Positions 1-7,442 of a stretch of 64,000 nt of DNA are shown here, in pieces; the first letter of the stretch is position 1, and each line of letters starts with the position of its first letter. The notes under the pieces were generated by a model, which did not search any database, was not told the DNA's origin, and was given only the letters and a program-made list of their open reading frames with translations. The position numbers and the translations under genes are program-made. The DNA is from Kitasatospora atroaurantiaca (GTDB lineage: Bacteria; Actinomycetota; Actinomycetes; Streptomycetales; Streptomycetaceae): the NCBI RefSeq assembly GCF_007828955.1, contig NZ_VIVR01000001.1, positions 682,001 through 746,000 on the forward strand, given 5' to 3'.

Positions 1-21
1 GTTCCAGTCGTTGGCCCCGGT

Positions 22-222
22 ATGAAGAAGCGCAGCATGCTCGCCGTCGCGTCCCTCGCCGCCGGTGTGGTCGCGTCCCTGACCGCCCCCAGTGCCCACG
101 CGGGCGTCGTCGACAGCAGCCTCAACAACGTCAAGACGCTGACCCAGACCGACGTCCAGGCTCCGCTGTCGGCGAGTGACAGCACCGTCACGGACACCGC
201 CGGCCCGCACACCAACCGCTAG
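22..222 (+). CDS. small secreted peptide of unknown function
   Basis: A 66-residue protein with a clear Sec signal peptide: a basic start (MKKR), a hydrophobic Ala/Val/Leu core at residues 7-20 and an AHA cleavage site at residues 25-27. The predicted mature peptide is only about 39 residues, rich in Ser, Thr and Asp, without Cys or any motif I recognise. The ATG lies 21 bases from the window edge, so the promoter and ribosome site are mostly not visible. It converges on the cupin gene, whose stop overlaps its own by a few bases. Small exported peptides of this kind are common in streptomycetes. No function is assigned. Confidence 0.6.
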   Translation: MKKRSMLAVASLAAGVVASLTAPSAHAGVVDSSLNNVKTLTQTDVQAPLSASDSTVTDTAGPHTNR

Positions 223-707
223 TCGACGAAGAAGCTGTCGTGGCGGACGAGGAATTCGGTGAACTCCTCGCCGCCACGCCGGGCCATCTCGGCGACCTGC
301 TCGAAGTACTCCTCCCGCGGCGCGCCCGGGGAGAAGAGCAGGAGCATCGATGCGGGCTCCTCCGACTCGTTCCTGAACGCGTGCAGCCCGCCCACCGGTA
401 CGTACAGGAAGTCCCCCTGACGTCCGGTGGTCCAGTGGTCACCGTCGAACAGCCGCACCTCGCCGGACAGTACGAAGAAGGACTCCGAGATCGACCGGTG
501 GAAGTGAGTCGCCGGGCCGGGCGATTTGGGGCCCAGGTCCACCTTGTACAGCCCGAACTCACCGCCCGTGGTCGCGTGGGTGGCCAGGTAGTGGGTTCGG
601 TTGCCCGAAGGGGAGCTCAGCTCGGGTTCGGTGTCAGCGGGCCTGAACACCGCCTTGATCTCGCCCTTTTCTCCAAGGTAGCGGGGCTCCGGATACGACA
701 TCGTCAA
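219..707 (-). CDS. cupin-domain protein
   Basis: A single-domain cupin of about 160 residues. The first cupin motif is at residues 67-75 (THFHRSISE: metal ligands His68, His70 and Glu75) and the second-motif His is His109 (GGLHAF), so the four-ligand metal site looks complete apart from minor spacing. Such small cupins are dioxygenases, isomerases or ligand sensors; the sequence does not tell which. Two in-frame ATGs (707 and 701) are possible starts. The gene seems monocistronic, convergent with the small secreted peptide and followed upstream by an unrelated repeat-protein remnant. Confidence 0.85.
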   Translation of the reverse strand: MTMSYPEPRYLGEKGEIKAVFRPADTEPELSSPSGNRTHYLATHATTGGEFGLYKVDLGPKSPGPATHFHRSISESFFVLSGEVRLFDGDHWTTGRQGDFLYVPVGGLHAFRNESEEPASMLLLFSPGAPREEYFEQVAEMARRGGEEFTEFLVRHDSFFVD

Positions 708-765
708 CTCCTCTGAATGGCCGTCAGAGCATTGTGTCCCGGCGGCCGCCAGGAGTCATCAGCTT

Positions 766-1173
766 TCAGGACCGGCTCGGGTTACCCGCCACGCGATCCA
801 CGTTCCTGTCCTCAGGGAGCTCGAGTACCGCCACCAGGCGGTGCATGACGGCCGGCGGCAGGGCCGGGTTGGCGGCGGCCTCGTGGGCGAGTTCCTCGTC
901 GTCGAGGAGTTCGATGAGCCGCCGCAGCGGCAGGCGCGGGTGCCGGGCGGCGTCGGCCCGTACCTCCGGGGCGGGGTCGGTGGACAGCCGGTCCACGGTG
1001 TCCGGAGGGGTCTGCAGGTCGAGGAGGGCGAGTCGTCGGACCATCGGGTGCGCGGCCTCGGCGTAGTCGGCCAGGTCCGAGGTGGGGAAGTTCGGACGGG
1101 TCGTCAGGCGCCACCGCTGGTTGCCGGTGTGTTCCAGGAAGCGTGGTGGCCGATCCCAGCGAGCGTCATCGGC
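766..1173 (-). pseudogene. leucine-rich-repeat-variant/HEAT-like protein, truncated remnant
   Basis: The open frame runs without a stop from about 1173 to 766, but its only ATG is internal (1044). Residues before that ATG (FPTSDLADYAEAAHP) read as genuine protein and continue into repeats of the DPAPEVRADAARHP and ELAHEAAANP type. These are the roughly 24-residue helical repeats of bacterial leucine-rich-repeat-variant proteins. No start codon fits the upstream part, and full proteins of this type are usually several times longer. I read it as the 3' end of a truncated gene, or one with a frameshift near 1170. It abuts the DUF3626 gene stop at 1166. Confidence 0.5.
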
Positions 1174-2065
1174 TCAGGGGATCGTCCGAGTGGGGCGGTG
1201 AGCCGAAACGTGCCAGGCAGTGCCAGACTTTCTTGAGGTCCTGCTGGTCGTGGCGGCCCGTACGGGCGGCGTCCCCGATGATCCGAGGGTCGAGCCGGCC
1301 GTCCGCCGCGATCTCGGCGCCCAGGTCGACGTACTCCTGCCCGCGGTACTCCGGGTGGCGTCGCAGCTCCGCAACAGTGAGCCGGAATCCGGCGTGCCAC
1401 TCGACGGGGCACGGAAGCAGGCGGGCCGCAGCCTCGACTGGCGTGCCGCGATAGCTGGGGTCTAGGACCAAGGCCTCGACGTGGCGGTCGAGCCTGACCG
1501 GTCCGTGTATCTGCGCCTCGATGTGGCCGTCCAGGGCGTCGTGGCCGTCCACCTCCGCCGCCTCGATCAGCGAGAAGCGGTGCGCGACGCCGAAGTCCGA
1601 TGGTTCGGCCGAGCTGTCCGGGTAGCAGAAGGTCGCTCGTGGGAGGGTCTCGGCGGTCAGCCTGAAGTGTGCGGAACCGAACCGCGGTGCCCCGCCGGCG
1701 GGCGCTCGCCGGTAGTTCAGCGCGCCGTAGACGGGACGCTCCTGAACGGGCGCGTCGTCATACGCGCCGCCGAAGATCCGGCTCTCCCAGCGCCATCGGT
1801 CACCGCCGGGGTAGGCGGTCAGGCCCCCGTTGCTGGTCCCAGTCACGAACTGCGAGTGGTAGACGCCGTCCTCGGCCAGCTTGAGCAGGATCAGCCGGTC
1901 GCCCGCCAGGCGGTCGGGGTGGAGGTTCATTGTCAGCCGCAGCCCGGGGTCGAGCGGCCCACCTGAGGACTGGGACTCGACGTGGCGCAGCGCTCGCTCC
2001 TGCGGCGATCGGGACAGGTCGGCACTCACCCGCGCAGTGTGCCCGAAGGCCGTCCGCCTCTGCAC
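1166..2065 (-). CDS. DUF3626 family protein
   Basis: A 299-residue protein that fits DUF3626 along its length. Recognisable blocks are an N-terminal ERALRHV helix, NLHPDR at about residues 47-52, the FVTGTSNGGLTAYPGGDRW stretch and RIFGGAYD. The TGTSNG block resembles the ligand-binding core of ADP-ribosyltransferase-like folds, and toxin-like activity has been proposed for related families, but nothing here proves a reaction. No signal peptide is seen. The gene is divergent from the SDR gene at 2147, with about 80 bp between them. Confidence 0.8.
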   Translation of the reverse strand: MQRRTAFGHTARVSADLSRSPQERALRHVESQSSGGPLDPGLRLTMNLHPDRLAGDRLILLKLAEDGVYHSQFVTGTSNGGLTAYPGGDRWRWESRIFGGAYDDAPVQERPVYGALNYRRAPAGGAPRFGSAHFRLTAETLPRATFCYPDSSAEPSDFGVAHRFSLIEAAEVDGHDALDGHIEAQIHGPVRLDRHVEALVLDPSYRGTPVEAAARLLPCPVEWHAGFRLTVAELRRHPEYRGQEYVDLGAEIAADGRLDPRIIGDAARTGRHDQQDLKKVWHCLARFGSPPHSDDPLSR

Positions 2066-2132
2066 ATGGTTTGATCCGCCTGCGCGTTCGGTATCCGCCG
2101 AAAATGCGGGAGCCTCGGACGTTCCCCGTCGG

Positions 2133-2138
2133 TAGGGT
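2133..2138 (+). promoter_or_regulatory. probable -10 box (TAGGGT) of a leaderless promoter
   Basis: TAGGGT ends 8 bases before the ATG at 2147, the spacing typical of leaderless streptomycete transcripts. No ribosome-binding site precedes that ATG. A good -35 box is not obvious. Confidence 0.4.
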
Positions 2139-2146
2139 CGACGGCC

Positions 2147-3124
2147 ATGCGAATCCTTGTGCTTGGCGGTACGTCATTCGTGGGCCGCGCGATCGTGGAG
2201 GACGCCGTCCGCACCGGGGCCGAGGTGACCCTGTTCGGCCGGGGGAAGACCGGGACGGATCTGTTCCCCGAGCTGACCCGCCTGATCGGTGACCGGGACA
2301 CCGGCGACTACGCGGCGCTGCGCGAGGGCAGCTGGGACGCCGTCGTGGACCTCAGCGGCTACGTCCCGCACCATGTCGGGCAGGCGATGGACGCGTTGGG
2401 CGACCGGGTCGGCCGGTACCTGTTCATCTCCAGCCATGCGGTGTACGCGCAGACGGGTGTGGAGCCGGGCTCGGACGAGGACACGCCGCGCCGCGAGCCC
2501 GTACGGAACGTCCGGACTCACGAGGAGCTCGACGACTCCACCTACGGCCCGGCCAAGGTGGCCTGCGAGGACGATGTGCTGGCCCGGTACGGCTCGCGGG
2601 CGACGATCGTGCGGCCGGGGAAGGTCGCCGGGCCGCACGACCCTTCGGAGATGTTCACGTACTGGGTGCGCCGGGCCGCGCAGGGCGGGCGGGTGGCGCT
2701 TCCGGCCGACCCCGGGCAGCCGGTGCAGATCATCGACTCGCGCGACCTCGCCCGTCTGGTGGTGCAGCTGCTCGTGGACGATCGCCCCGGCGCGTTCCAC
2801 GCGGTGGGACCGGCCGAGCCGACCACGCTCGGCGGGCTCATCGAGACCTGCGCGAAGGTGGCGGGCACCGAGGTCGAGATCGTCCGGGTGACTCCCGAGA
2901 CGCTCCCCCCGCTGTTTCCCCTCGTACGGGCCGACTGGCCGACCCAGCAGCGCAGTTCGGCGCGGGCCCGCGCGGCGGGCATGCCCGCGACCCCGCTGGA
3001 GGTGACGGCGGCCGATGTCCTGGCCTGGGACCGCGAACGTGGCGAGCCGCCACTGGGGCGCGGCTTCTCGTCCGAGGAGGAGCAGGCGCTGCTGGCGCAG
3101 CACGACGGCGGGCGTTCCCGGTAG
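2147..3124 (+). CDS. NAD-dependent epimerase/dehydratase (extended SDR-like)
   Basis: A 325-residue Rossmann-fold protein beginning with a nucleotide-binding loop (LVLGGTSFVG, residues 4-13). A later YGPAK at about residue 130 is the YxxxK catalytic pair of short-chain dehydrogenases, and ISSHAVYA supplies the catalytic Ser region. The C-terminal half (VQIIDSRDLARLV, then TTLGGLIETC) matches the RNA-binding/isoflavone-reductase-like atypical SDRs often annotated as reductases. The substrate is unknown. The start is the first ATG and is consistent with leaderless transcription. Downstream lies decayed mobile DNA. Confidence 0.85.
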   Translation: MRILVLGGTSFVGRAIVEDAVRTGAEVTLFGRGKTGTDLFPELTRLIGDRDTGDYAALREGSWDAVVDLSGYVPHHVGQAMDALGDRVGRYLFISSHAVYAQTGVEPGSDEDTPRREPVRNVRTHEELDDSTYGPAKVACEDDVLARYGSRATIVRPGKVAGPHDPSEMFTYWVRRAAQGGRVALPADPGQPVQIIDSRDLARLVVQLLVDDRPGAFHAVGPAEPTTLGGLIETCAKVAGTEVEIVRVTPETLPPLFPLVRADWPTQQRSSARARAAGMPATPLEVTAADVLAWDRERGEPPLGRGFSSEEEQALLAQHDGGRSR

Positions 3125-3239
3125 AGGCCCTTGGGACTGGTGGGCTCGCATGTTGAGGTGTCGCGTATTCCTGGACGCCCATGGGACCTTGTTGCTCTGC
3201 GTCAACAGTCGATGGGGGTCGGGACCGGTACTGAAAGGC

Positions 3240-3690
3240 GGTGCGCCGGCGATTGCCAGGCCTTGCAGGAGGTGGAAGACGTTGGGGCGGAGCCAGATCA
3301 GCCTGCTGTTCGGGCGGTCGAGCTCCTGAAGGAGGTCCACGAGGGGCTCCAGCGGGGGTGGACCTGGCCGGTCCCGTCGTCAAGGAGGTCGGCGAGCCGG
3401 TCAGCCAGGGTGCAGCGTTCGCAGAGCCGACGGCCGAGCAGCATCCCCTCGAAGCCGCAGCGGTCACAGAAGAAGTCGCGGCTGATCCCCGCGCAGTCGC
3501 GCCAGACCGGGACGCCGTTCGGATCGCGGCCGGGCAGCAGCCGGTCGGTGCCGCAGCCCTGACAGCGGCCCCGGACGCGCATTGGCGCGCTCGTAGCAGG
3601 TGCAGCAGATCGGCCCGTCGGACCACTCGGCCGACTTCGCCCTCGTCGGCCACAGCGCGATCAGGGGTTCGGCCGGTATTCCTCCAGGAT
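3240..3690 (-). pseudogene. multi-zinc-ribbon protein, frameshifted remnant
   Basis: Three consecutive minus-strand segments in alternating frames give one recognisable protein. Near 3620-3590 there is DGPICCTCYERA. From 3582 to about 3330 there is RCQGCGTDRLLPGRD, then CRDCAGI-like and DFFCDRCGFEG and RLCERCTLADRL Cys-pair motifs. Near 3330-3280 comes LDRPNSRLIWLRPN in the first frame again. These are the Cys-x2-Cys repeats of a streptomycete protein that I recall next to integrases. At least two compensating frameshifts disrupt it, and the C-terminal part fades into noncoding DNA before 3150. The region was probably once part of an integrated element, because recombinase remnants lie within 1 kb. 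Confidence 0.55.
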
Positions 3691-3999
3691 TGCTAAGGAT
3701 TGATCTTGGGTTCGGGCCCTGGTTGATTGGACGCTGCGGGCCTTCCGCTGCCGCTGACGAGTCATCGGCGTTCCCCCCCCTCGCGATACACATCGGAGTG
3801 GGGCGCATGCGGTCGTCGGATGCTTGCGCGATACGTTCACGCCTCTGCGCCCAGGTTGCTCCGTGGCGTACACGCCACTCAACGAGTGTGACTGCCATCA
3901 TGGCAACGGCAGCCGTATCGGCCCCTCTGGTGCGGTAGCAGCCACCGCCCATTGATTCGTCTGAATTCATTCGTCCCGCAACGGAAAGGCGATCGCGTC

Positions 4000-4302
4000 G
4001 TGTACATGATGCGCGAGGTGTACAGAGCCGAACGAGGGAAAGCGCCGGAGATCGTGGCGGCGTTCAAGACCCTCACCAAGGTCTTTGAAGAAGCCGGGTA
4101 TACGAATCGGCGCATCTACGTCGACTACGCCGGCCCCATGGACACGGTCGTGTGCCAATGGGAATTCGACAGCCTCGACCAGTACCTCACCATGGAACGA
4201 GGGTTCTTCGTGAATCCGGACGAGAACACGCAGTCGCTGATCAACACGCTGAACAGCAACGCGACATCCGGCCACAAGGAGATCTACGAGGTCATCCAGT
4301 AG
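4000..4302 (+). CDS. small dimeric alpha/beta-barrel (ABM/NIPSNAP-like) protein
   Basis: About 100 residues with the alternating strand/helix pattern of the dimeric ferredoxin-like fold: a strand (VYMMREVYRAE), a helix (PEIVAAFKTLTKVFEEAG), a strand with RRIYVDYAG, then VCQWEFDSLDQYLTM. Such proteins include antibiotic-biosynthesis monooxygenase-like and NIPSNAP-like members, without a predictable substrate. GTG at 4000 or ATG at 4006 are the best starts because AAAGG sits at 3985-3989. The ATG at 3952 has no such site. Its codon use is less GC-extreme than its neighbours, and it lies alone between two pseudogenes, which suggests acquired DNA. Confidence 0.6.
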   Translation: MYMMREVYRAERGKAPEIVAAFKTLTKVFEEAGYTNRRIYVDYAGPMDTVVCQWEFDSLDQYLTMERGFFVNPDENTQSLINTLNSNATSGHKEIYEVIQ

Positions 4303-4599
4303 CAGTCGGGCGCCCGCTTGGTGCATTGCGGCAGACCCGCGGGCCGCCCCCGGCCTGCCGCTCGGCCAGCAGCCGCCGTACTGCTCGGGCGGGACCCGCA
4401 GAACGTACCGATCCGCCGCAGCCCCGACCCCTCATCCGAGCCATCGCCTCCACCCGGGCCTCGTCCAAAACGCCCACCAGCGCGCTCTGCTGCTCCTCCA
4501 GCAAACCGCATCCGCGGTGCCGGGGCCAGCCCGTCCAGCTGCTGACAGAAGCGCTCCACATCCGAGCGCAGAAAGACGCTCGGCGTTCCGGCTCGCCTT

Positions 4600-4950
4600 C
4601 GGCCTCGTCTGCGTGCACCGCCGCGTTCCAGTCGTGGACCACCTGGACCGGGTGCGTGCCGAACAGGCGCAGGCACTCCTCCGCCCACCCGTAGGCCGGA
4701 TTGGTCAGGACGTCGCAGAACTGCCGTACAGAGCCCTGGTAGTTGCGAAGGGTGGAGCGGACGCAGCCGTGGACCGAGCGCAGATCCGCCGACCACTCGT
4801 CGACGTGCTGCGGCAGCGAGGAGAACCCGATCTTGCGCCCGCGTAGCTCGCCGACCATGTTGACCAGGTGCTTCAGCGAGCGGCCGTAGCGGTCGAGCGA
4901 GGGGACCACCAGGGTGTCGCCCTGGCGAGGAAGGCGTGACATGCCGTCAG
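4600..4950 (-). pseudogene. chimeric recombinase remnant: serine-resolvase piece joined to tyrosine-integrase piece
   Basis: Within one minus-strand open frame, about 4945-4825 encodes GDTLVVPSLDRYGRSLKHLV, the R-D-R-x-x-R-S-like core of a serine resolvase. This passes straight into DEWSADLRSVHGCVRSTLRN and the SAM-like N-terminal domain of a phage-type tyrosine integrase (about 4810-4620). Neither catalytic domain is complete: the resolvase Ser and the integrase R-H-R-Y residues are absent. After about 4620 the frame degrades into Arg/Gly-rich sequence without homology that I can see. It is recombination debris of one or two integrated elements. Confidence 0.55.
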
Positions 4951-5104
4951 CTCGGTGCGCTCGGCGGGCTCTGCGACCAGGGTTCGAACTGGTCCGGCTC
5001 AAGTGGCGTGCTCACGCCCGGAGCAGTGTTCACTCGGCGCGCGTCTGCGGGTGTCGGAACGTGATGACTTTGCGGCCCAGGGGGTCGTCTCTTGTCATAA
5101 CTGG

Positions 5105-5117
5105 TTTGCAATGCAAA
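5105..5117. promoter_or_regulatory. 13-bp palindrome, probable operator of the 5127-6208 operon
   Basis: TTTGCA-A-TGCAAA is a perfect 6-1-6 inverted repeat ending 9 bases before the ATG at 5127. Position and symmetry suit autoregulation by the winged-helix protein encoded as the second gene of this operon. Confidence 0.5.
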
Positions 5118-5126
5118 GCTGACTGC

Positions 5127-5873
5127 ATGACAGACGCATCGGTGCCCTCGCCGGACACCCCCCAACAAGTCCTCGCCGGCCTTGGTGACTTGACCCGCCG
5201 AGTCCGTTCCGCCCAGCGCGGCGCCTGGTTTCCCCTCCTGCTGCTCGGTGCGCTCACGCTGGGCGGGATCCTGGTCAGCCGCTTCACCTTCAAGGTCGAG
5301 ACCGTGCCCTGCACGGCGACCGACCCTGCGGCAGGCACCGGCTGCACCCTGGTTACGCAGGGCTCGCCGGTCTATTGGCCCATCGGGCTCGCCCTCGCCT
5401 ACGCCGCGACGGCGTTCTTCTACATCCGCCGCTCCCGCAACCGCGGCGTCGGCACCCCGGTCCGGCCGTACATCCTCACCGGGATCGTCCTGGTCGGCCT
5501 GGTGACCGCCACCGCGATCTGGAGCCTCCGCCACGGGATGCCGCAGCCCGGCGAACAGCTCGACTTCTGGGGCCTGCGCCTGGACCCCACGTCCGGGGTG
5601 GCGATGTTCCTCCATCGACTCGCCGGGAACGCCGCAGCCGTCGGGCTGCCCCTGCTCGTGCTGTCCTGGGTGGAACGCAGCCGCGCCCTGCTGCTGCTCA
5701 CCGCGGTGTACCTGGCCATCGAGCTGGTGCCGCTCACCACCGGCTGGTCGGGGATCCCGTTCACCTCGCCCTGGTCCGCCGTGCCCCGCTTCGGCGTACC
5801 CGGTGTGCTGCTCCTGCTAGGCGCCCTCGGTTTCGGTCTGGCCGAACTGTCCCGTCGGCGCGACGTCTCATGA
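5127..5873 (+). CDS. six-TM integral membrane protein of unknown function
   Basis: A 248-residue protein with about six hydrophobic segments at residues 33-51, 82-100, 114-133, 161-181, 187-205 and 223-240. The first inter-membrane loop carries two Cys (62 and 73) that could form a disulfide. The ATG at 5127 is preferred over upstream in-frame codons because it follows the palindromic operator directly and the residues before it look non-coding. The stop overlaps the start of the wHTH regulator (ATGA), so the two are translationally coupled. This arrangement suggests a sensed or transported compound, but no family is recognised. Confidence 0.7.
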   Translation: MTDASVPSPDTPQQVLAGLGDLTRRVRSAQRGAWFPLLLLGALTLGGILVSRFTFKVETVPCTATDPAAGTGCTLVTQGSPVYWPIGLALAYAATAFFYIRRSRNRGVGTPVRPYILTGIVLVGLVTATAIWSLRHGMPQPGEQLDFWGLRLDPTSGVAMFLHRLAGNAAAVGLPLLVLSWVERSRALLLLTAVYLAIELVPLTTGWSGIPFTSPWSAVPRFGVPGVLLLLGALGFGLAELSRRRDVS

Positions 5874-6208
5874 CCGATCAGCCCGACCCGCACCCCGTCA
5901 CCGGCCTGGACGACGTGGTCCACCAGCGCGTCCGCCTCGGCATCCTCACCGTCGCCCACCAGGCGCGCCGGGTCGAGTTCGGCTTCCTGCGCACGGCGCT
6001 CGGACTCACCGCCGGAAATCTCAGCCAGCACCTGGCCGTCCTGGAGAAGGCCGGACTGGTCGACATCGAGAAGGGCTACGAGGGCAAACGCGCCCGCACC
6101 TGGCTCTCCCTCACCCCGGCCGGCGACCGCGCCCTGCAGGACGAGGTCACCCACCTCAAGCGACTCATCCACCAGATCGAACAAGGCAGCTCAGCCCCGG
6201 AGTCCTGA
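5870..6208 (+). CDS. winged-helix transcriptional regulator (MarR/ArsR-like)
   Basis: A 112-residue single-domain regulator. Residues 18-45 form the first helices (VHQRVRLGILTV), the recognition helix is TAGNLSQHLAVLEKAGLV (47-64), and the wing is KGYEGKRARTWLSLT (68-82). This is the layout of the transcriptional regulators with a MarR-like wHTH of about 100 residues (the DUF2087/HTH-34 type). It is cotranslated with the upstream membrane protein through an ATGA overlap. The TTTGCAATGCAAA palindrome in front of the operon is the likely binding site, giving negative autoregulation. Confidence 0.85.
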   Translation: MTDQPDPHPVTGLDDVVHQRVRLGILTVAHQARRVEFGFLRTALGLTAGNLSQHLAVLEKAGLVDIEKGYEGKRARTWLSLTPAGDRALQDEVTHLKRLIHQIEQGSSAPES

Positions 6209-6311
6209 TCCGGACTCCTGCACACCGTGGTGAGCCGTGAGCGGCTCCCGCTGACGTCCGGCGAACCCGGACAGCACGCCGAACACCGTCCAAGAAGCCA
6301 GGGGAGGACAC

Positions 6312-6535
6312 GTGACCATCACACCGGTCGCCAAGACGGACCTGACGCGCCGTCGCATGCTCGCAGCCGCACTGGCCGCAGGGGTTGGGGCCGCCGTACC
6401 GATCGATGCAGCGCGCCACGCGTGGGCGGCTCCGACCGCCCCCGGCTCGTCGCAACTCACGCTGCCCGTGCCCACCGGGCCGCACCCGGTGGGCGTGGTG
6501 CTGCTCCACCTCCTCGACACCTCACGTGTCACGGG
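6312..6535 (+). pseudogene. Tat-exported acetylhydrolase-like protein, truncated by IS debris
   Basis: The reading frame starts with a twin-arginine signal (LTRRRMLAAALAAGVGAAV), a cleavage region near HAWAAP and then LTLPVPTGPHPVG. This is how secreted platelet-activating-factor-acetylhydrolase-like alpha/beta hydrolases of streptomycetes begin. After about residue 75 the frame leaves homology exactly where minus-strand transposase sequence starts (about 6530). Only the signal and first beta strands remain, with no catalytic residue, so it is dead. The remaining ORF to 6593 is read-through. Confidence 0.6.
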
Positions 6536-6860
6536 CGGCGGTTCGGGTGTTCGTCCCATCGGTGGGTCGGCCATGCCCGGCGGATCAGGCTAAGCACCGT
6601 GATGATGGTGTCGGTGAGATCGAAGAACGCATCGATGACGGTGGCGCGGCGCTCGTAGCAGCGGGCGAGGCGGTGGAGGCGTTCTGCCAGCCGTGGGTGC
6701 GTTCGACGTACCACCTCTGACTTGCCTGGATCGGCGCCTTCTCGCCCTTGCGCGCGATGTGGCCGTGCAGGCCGCGTTCGTCGAGCAGGGCGCGGGTCCT
6801 GTCCGAGTCGTAGCCGGCGTCCAGGTGCACGGTGCGGCCTGCATCTGCATGGGCGGACAG
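6529..6860 (-). mobile_element. IS5-family transposase, C-terminal fragment with frameshift
   Basis: In minus-strand order the protein reads HLDAGYDSDRTRALLDERGL, GEKAPIQASQRWYVERTHGW and, after a frame change near 6700, RLARCYERRATVIDAFFDL and LIRRAWPTHRWD up to a stop near 6529. The D of the first block and the E of VERT are the second and third catalytic acids of the DDE domain. The N-terminal two thirds are missing and the junction with the next fragment lies near 6868. Confidence 0.75.
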
Positions 6861-6869
6861 ATCGCCGGC

Positions 6870-7080
6870 GGCGGTGTTCTACATGTCCGCGCAGACCTGC
6901 ATCATCAAGGACGGACCCAACCGCGACTTCTACCTCAAGAGGCGCGCCGAGGGCTGCCGCCACGTCCAAGCGCTCATCGCTTTGGCATGCCGGAGGGTCA
7001 ACGTGCTCCGGGCTCTCCTGCGCGACGGGCGGCAGTTCACGCCATCCGAGCCGGTTCCGCAGGCAGCTTGACTCGGCCAT
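6870..7080 (+). mobile_element. IS110-family transposase, C-terminal fragment (copy 1)
   Basis: Encodes VFYMSAQTCIIKDGPNRDFY and RRAEGCRHVQALIALACRRV up to GRQFTP, the conserved end of IS110/IS116 transposases, including the Ser-containing Tnp_20 region. It is closely similar in DNA to 45498-45700, in the same orientation. The 5' part is missing. It sits between two minus-strand IS5-type fragments. Confidence 0.8.
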
Positions 7081-7262
7081 TGAGCCTTTTCGGCGTTGCC
7101 GCTCGAGGGTGAGGACGGCCTTGGCGGCTGACGTCAGCCAGTTCGGGCTGCAGCGGGCGTGGCGGAAGATCTGCCGGCACTTGACCGTGGCCACGCCTCG
7201 TTCGACGGGAAAGCGGAGTCGGGCGTGGACCCGGTTCAGCGGCAGATGCTCGCAGGCTGACG
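7080..7262 (-). mobile_element. second IS5-type transposase fragment
   Basis: Minus-strand translation gives RVHARLRFPVERGVATVKC, IFRHARCSPNWLTSAAKAVL and TLERQR, the end of a DDE transposase of a different IS5-type lineage. No start and no N-terminal domain are present. From 7263 to the carboxypeptidase start at 7443 I see no gene. Confidence 0.6.
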
Positions 7263-7442
7263 ACTCGTCAAGTGTTCGAACCCCGACTCATATGGGTGCC
7301 CACCTTCGACCGACCGAATGATTTTCACACCCCACGCCGTCAGCACACCGCGCAGCAGCCCCGCCCCCGGAGTCCGTACACCTACCATGCGCCGTGAGCG
7401 CCCTGCAAAACGGGGCTTCCGACTCCAGAAACGGCTGGACGA

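Noticed and set aside
4975..5000. GGTTCGAA, looking like a tRNA T-loop near recombinase remnants (possible attachment site)
   Set aside because: The flanking bases do not give a 5-bp T-stem with the conserved G-C closing pair, and no acceptor or anticodon arm can be built on either strand.
7268..7290. GTTCGAACC motif, another tRNA-like T-loop
   Set aside because: No stem pairing around the loop and no tRNA body upstream.
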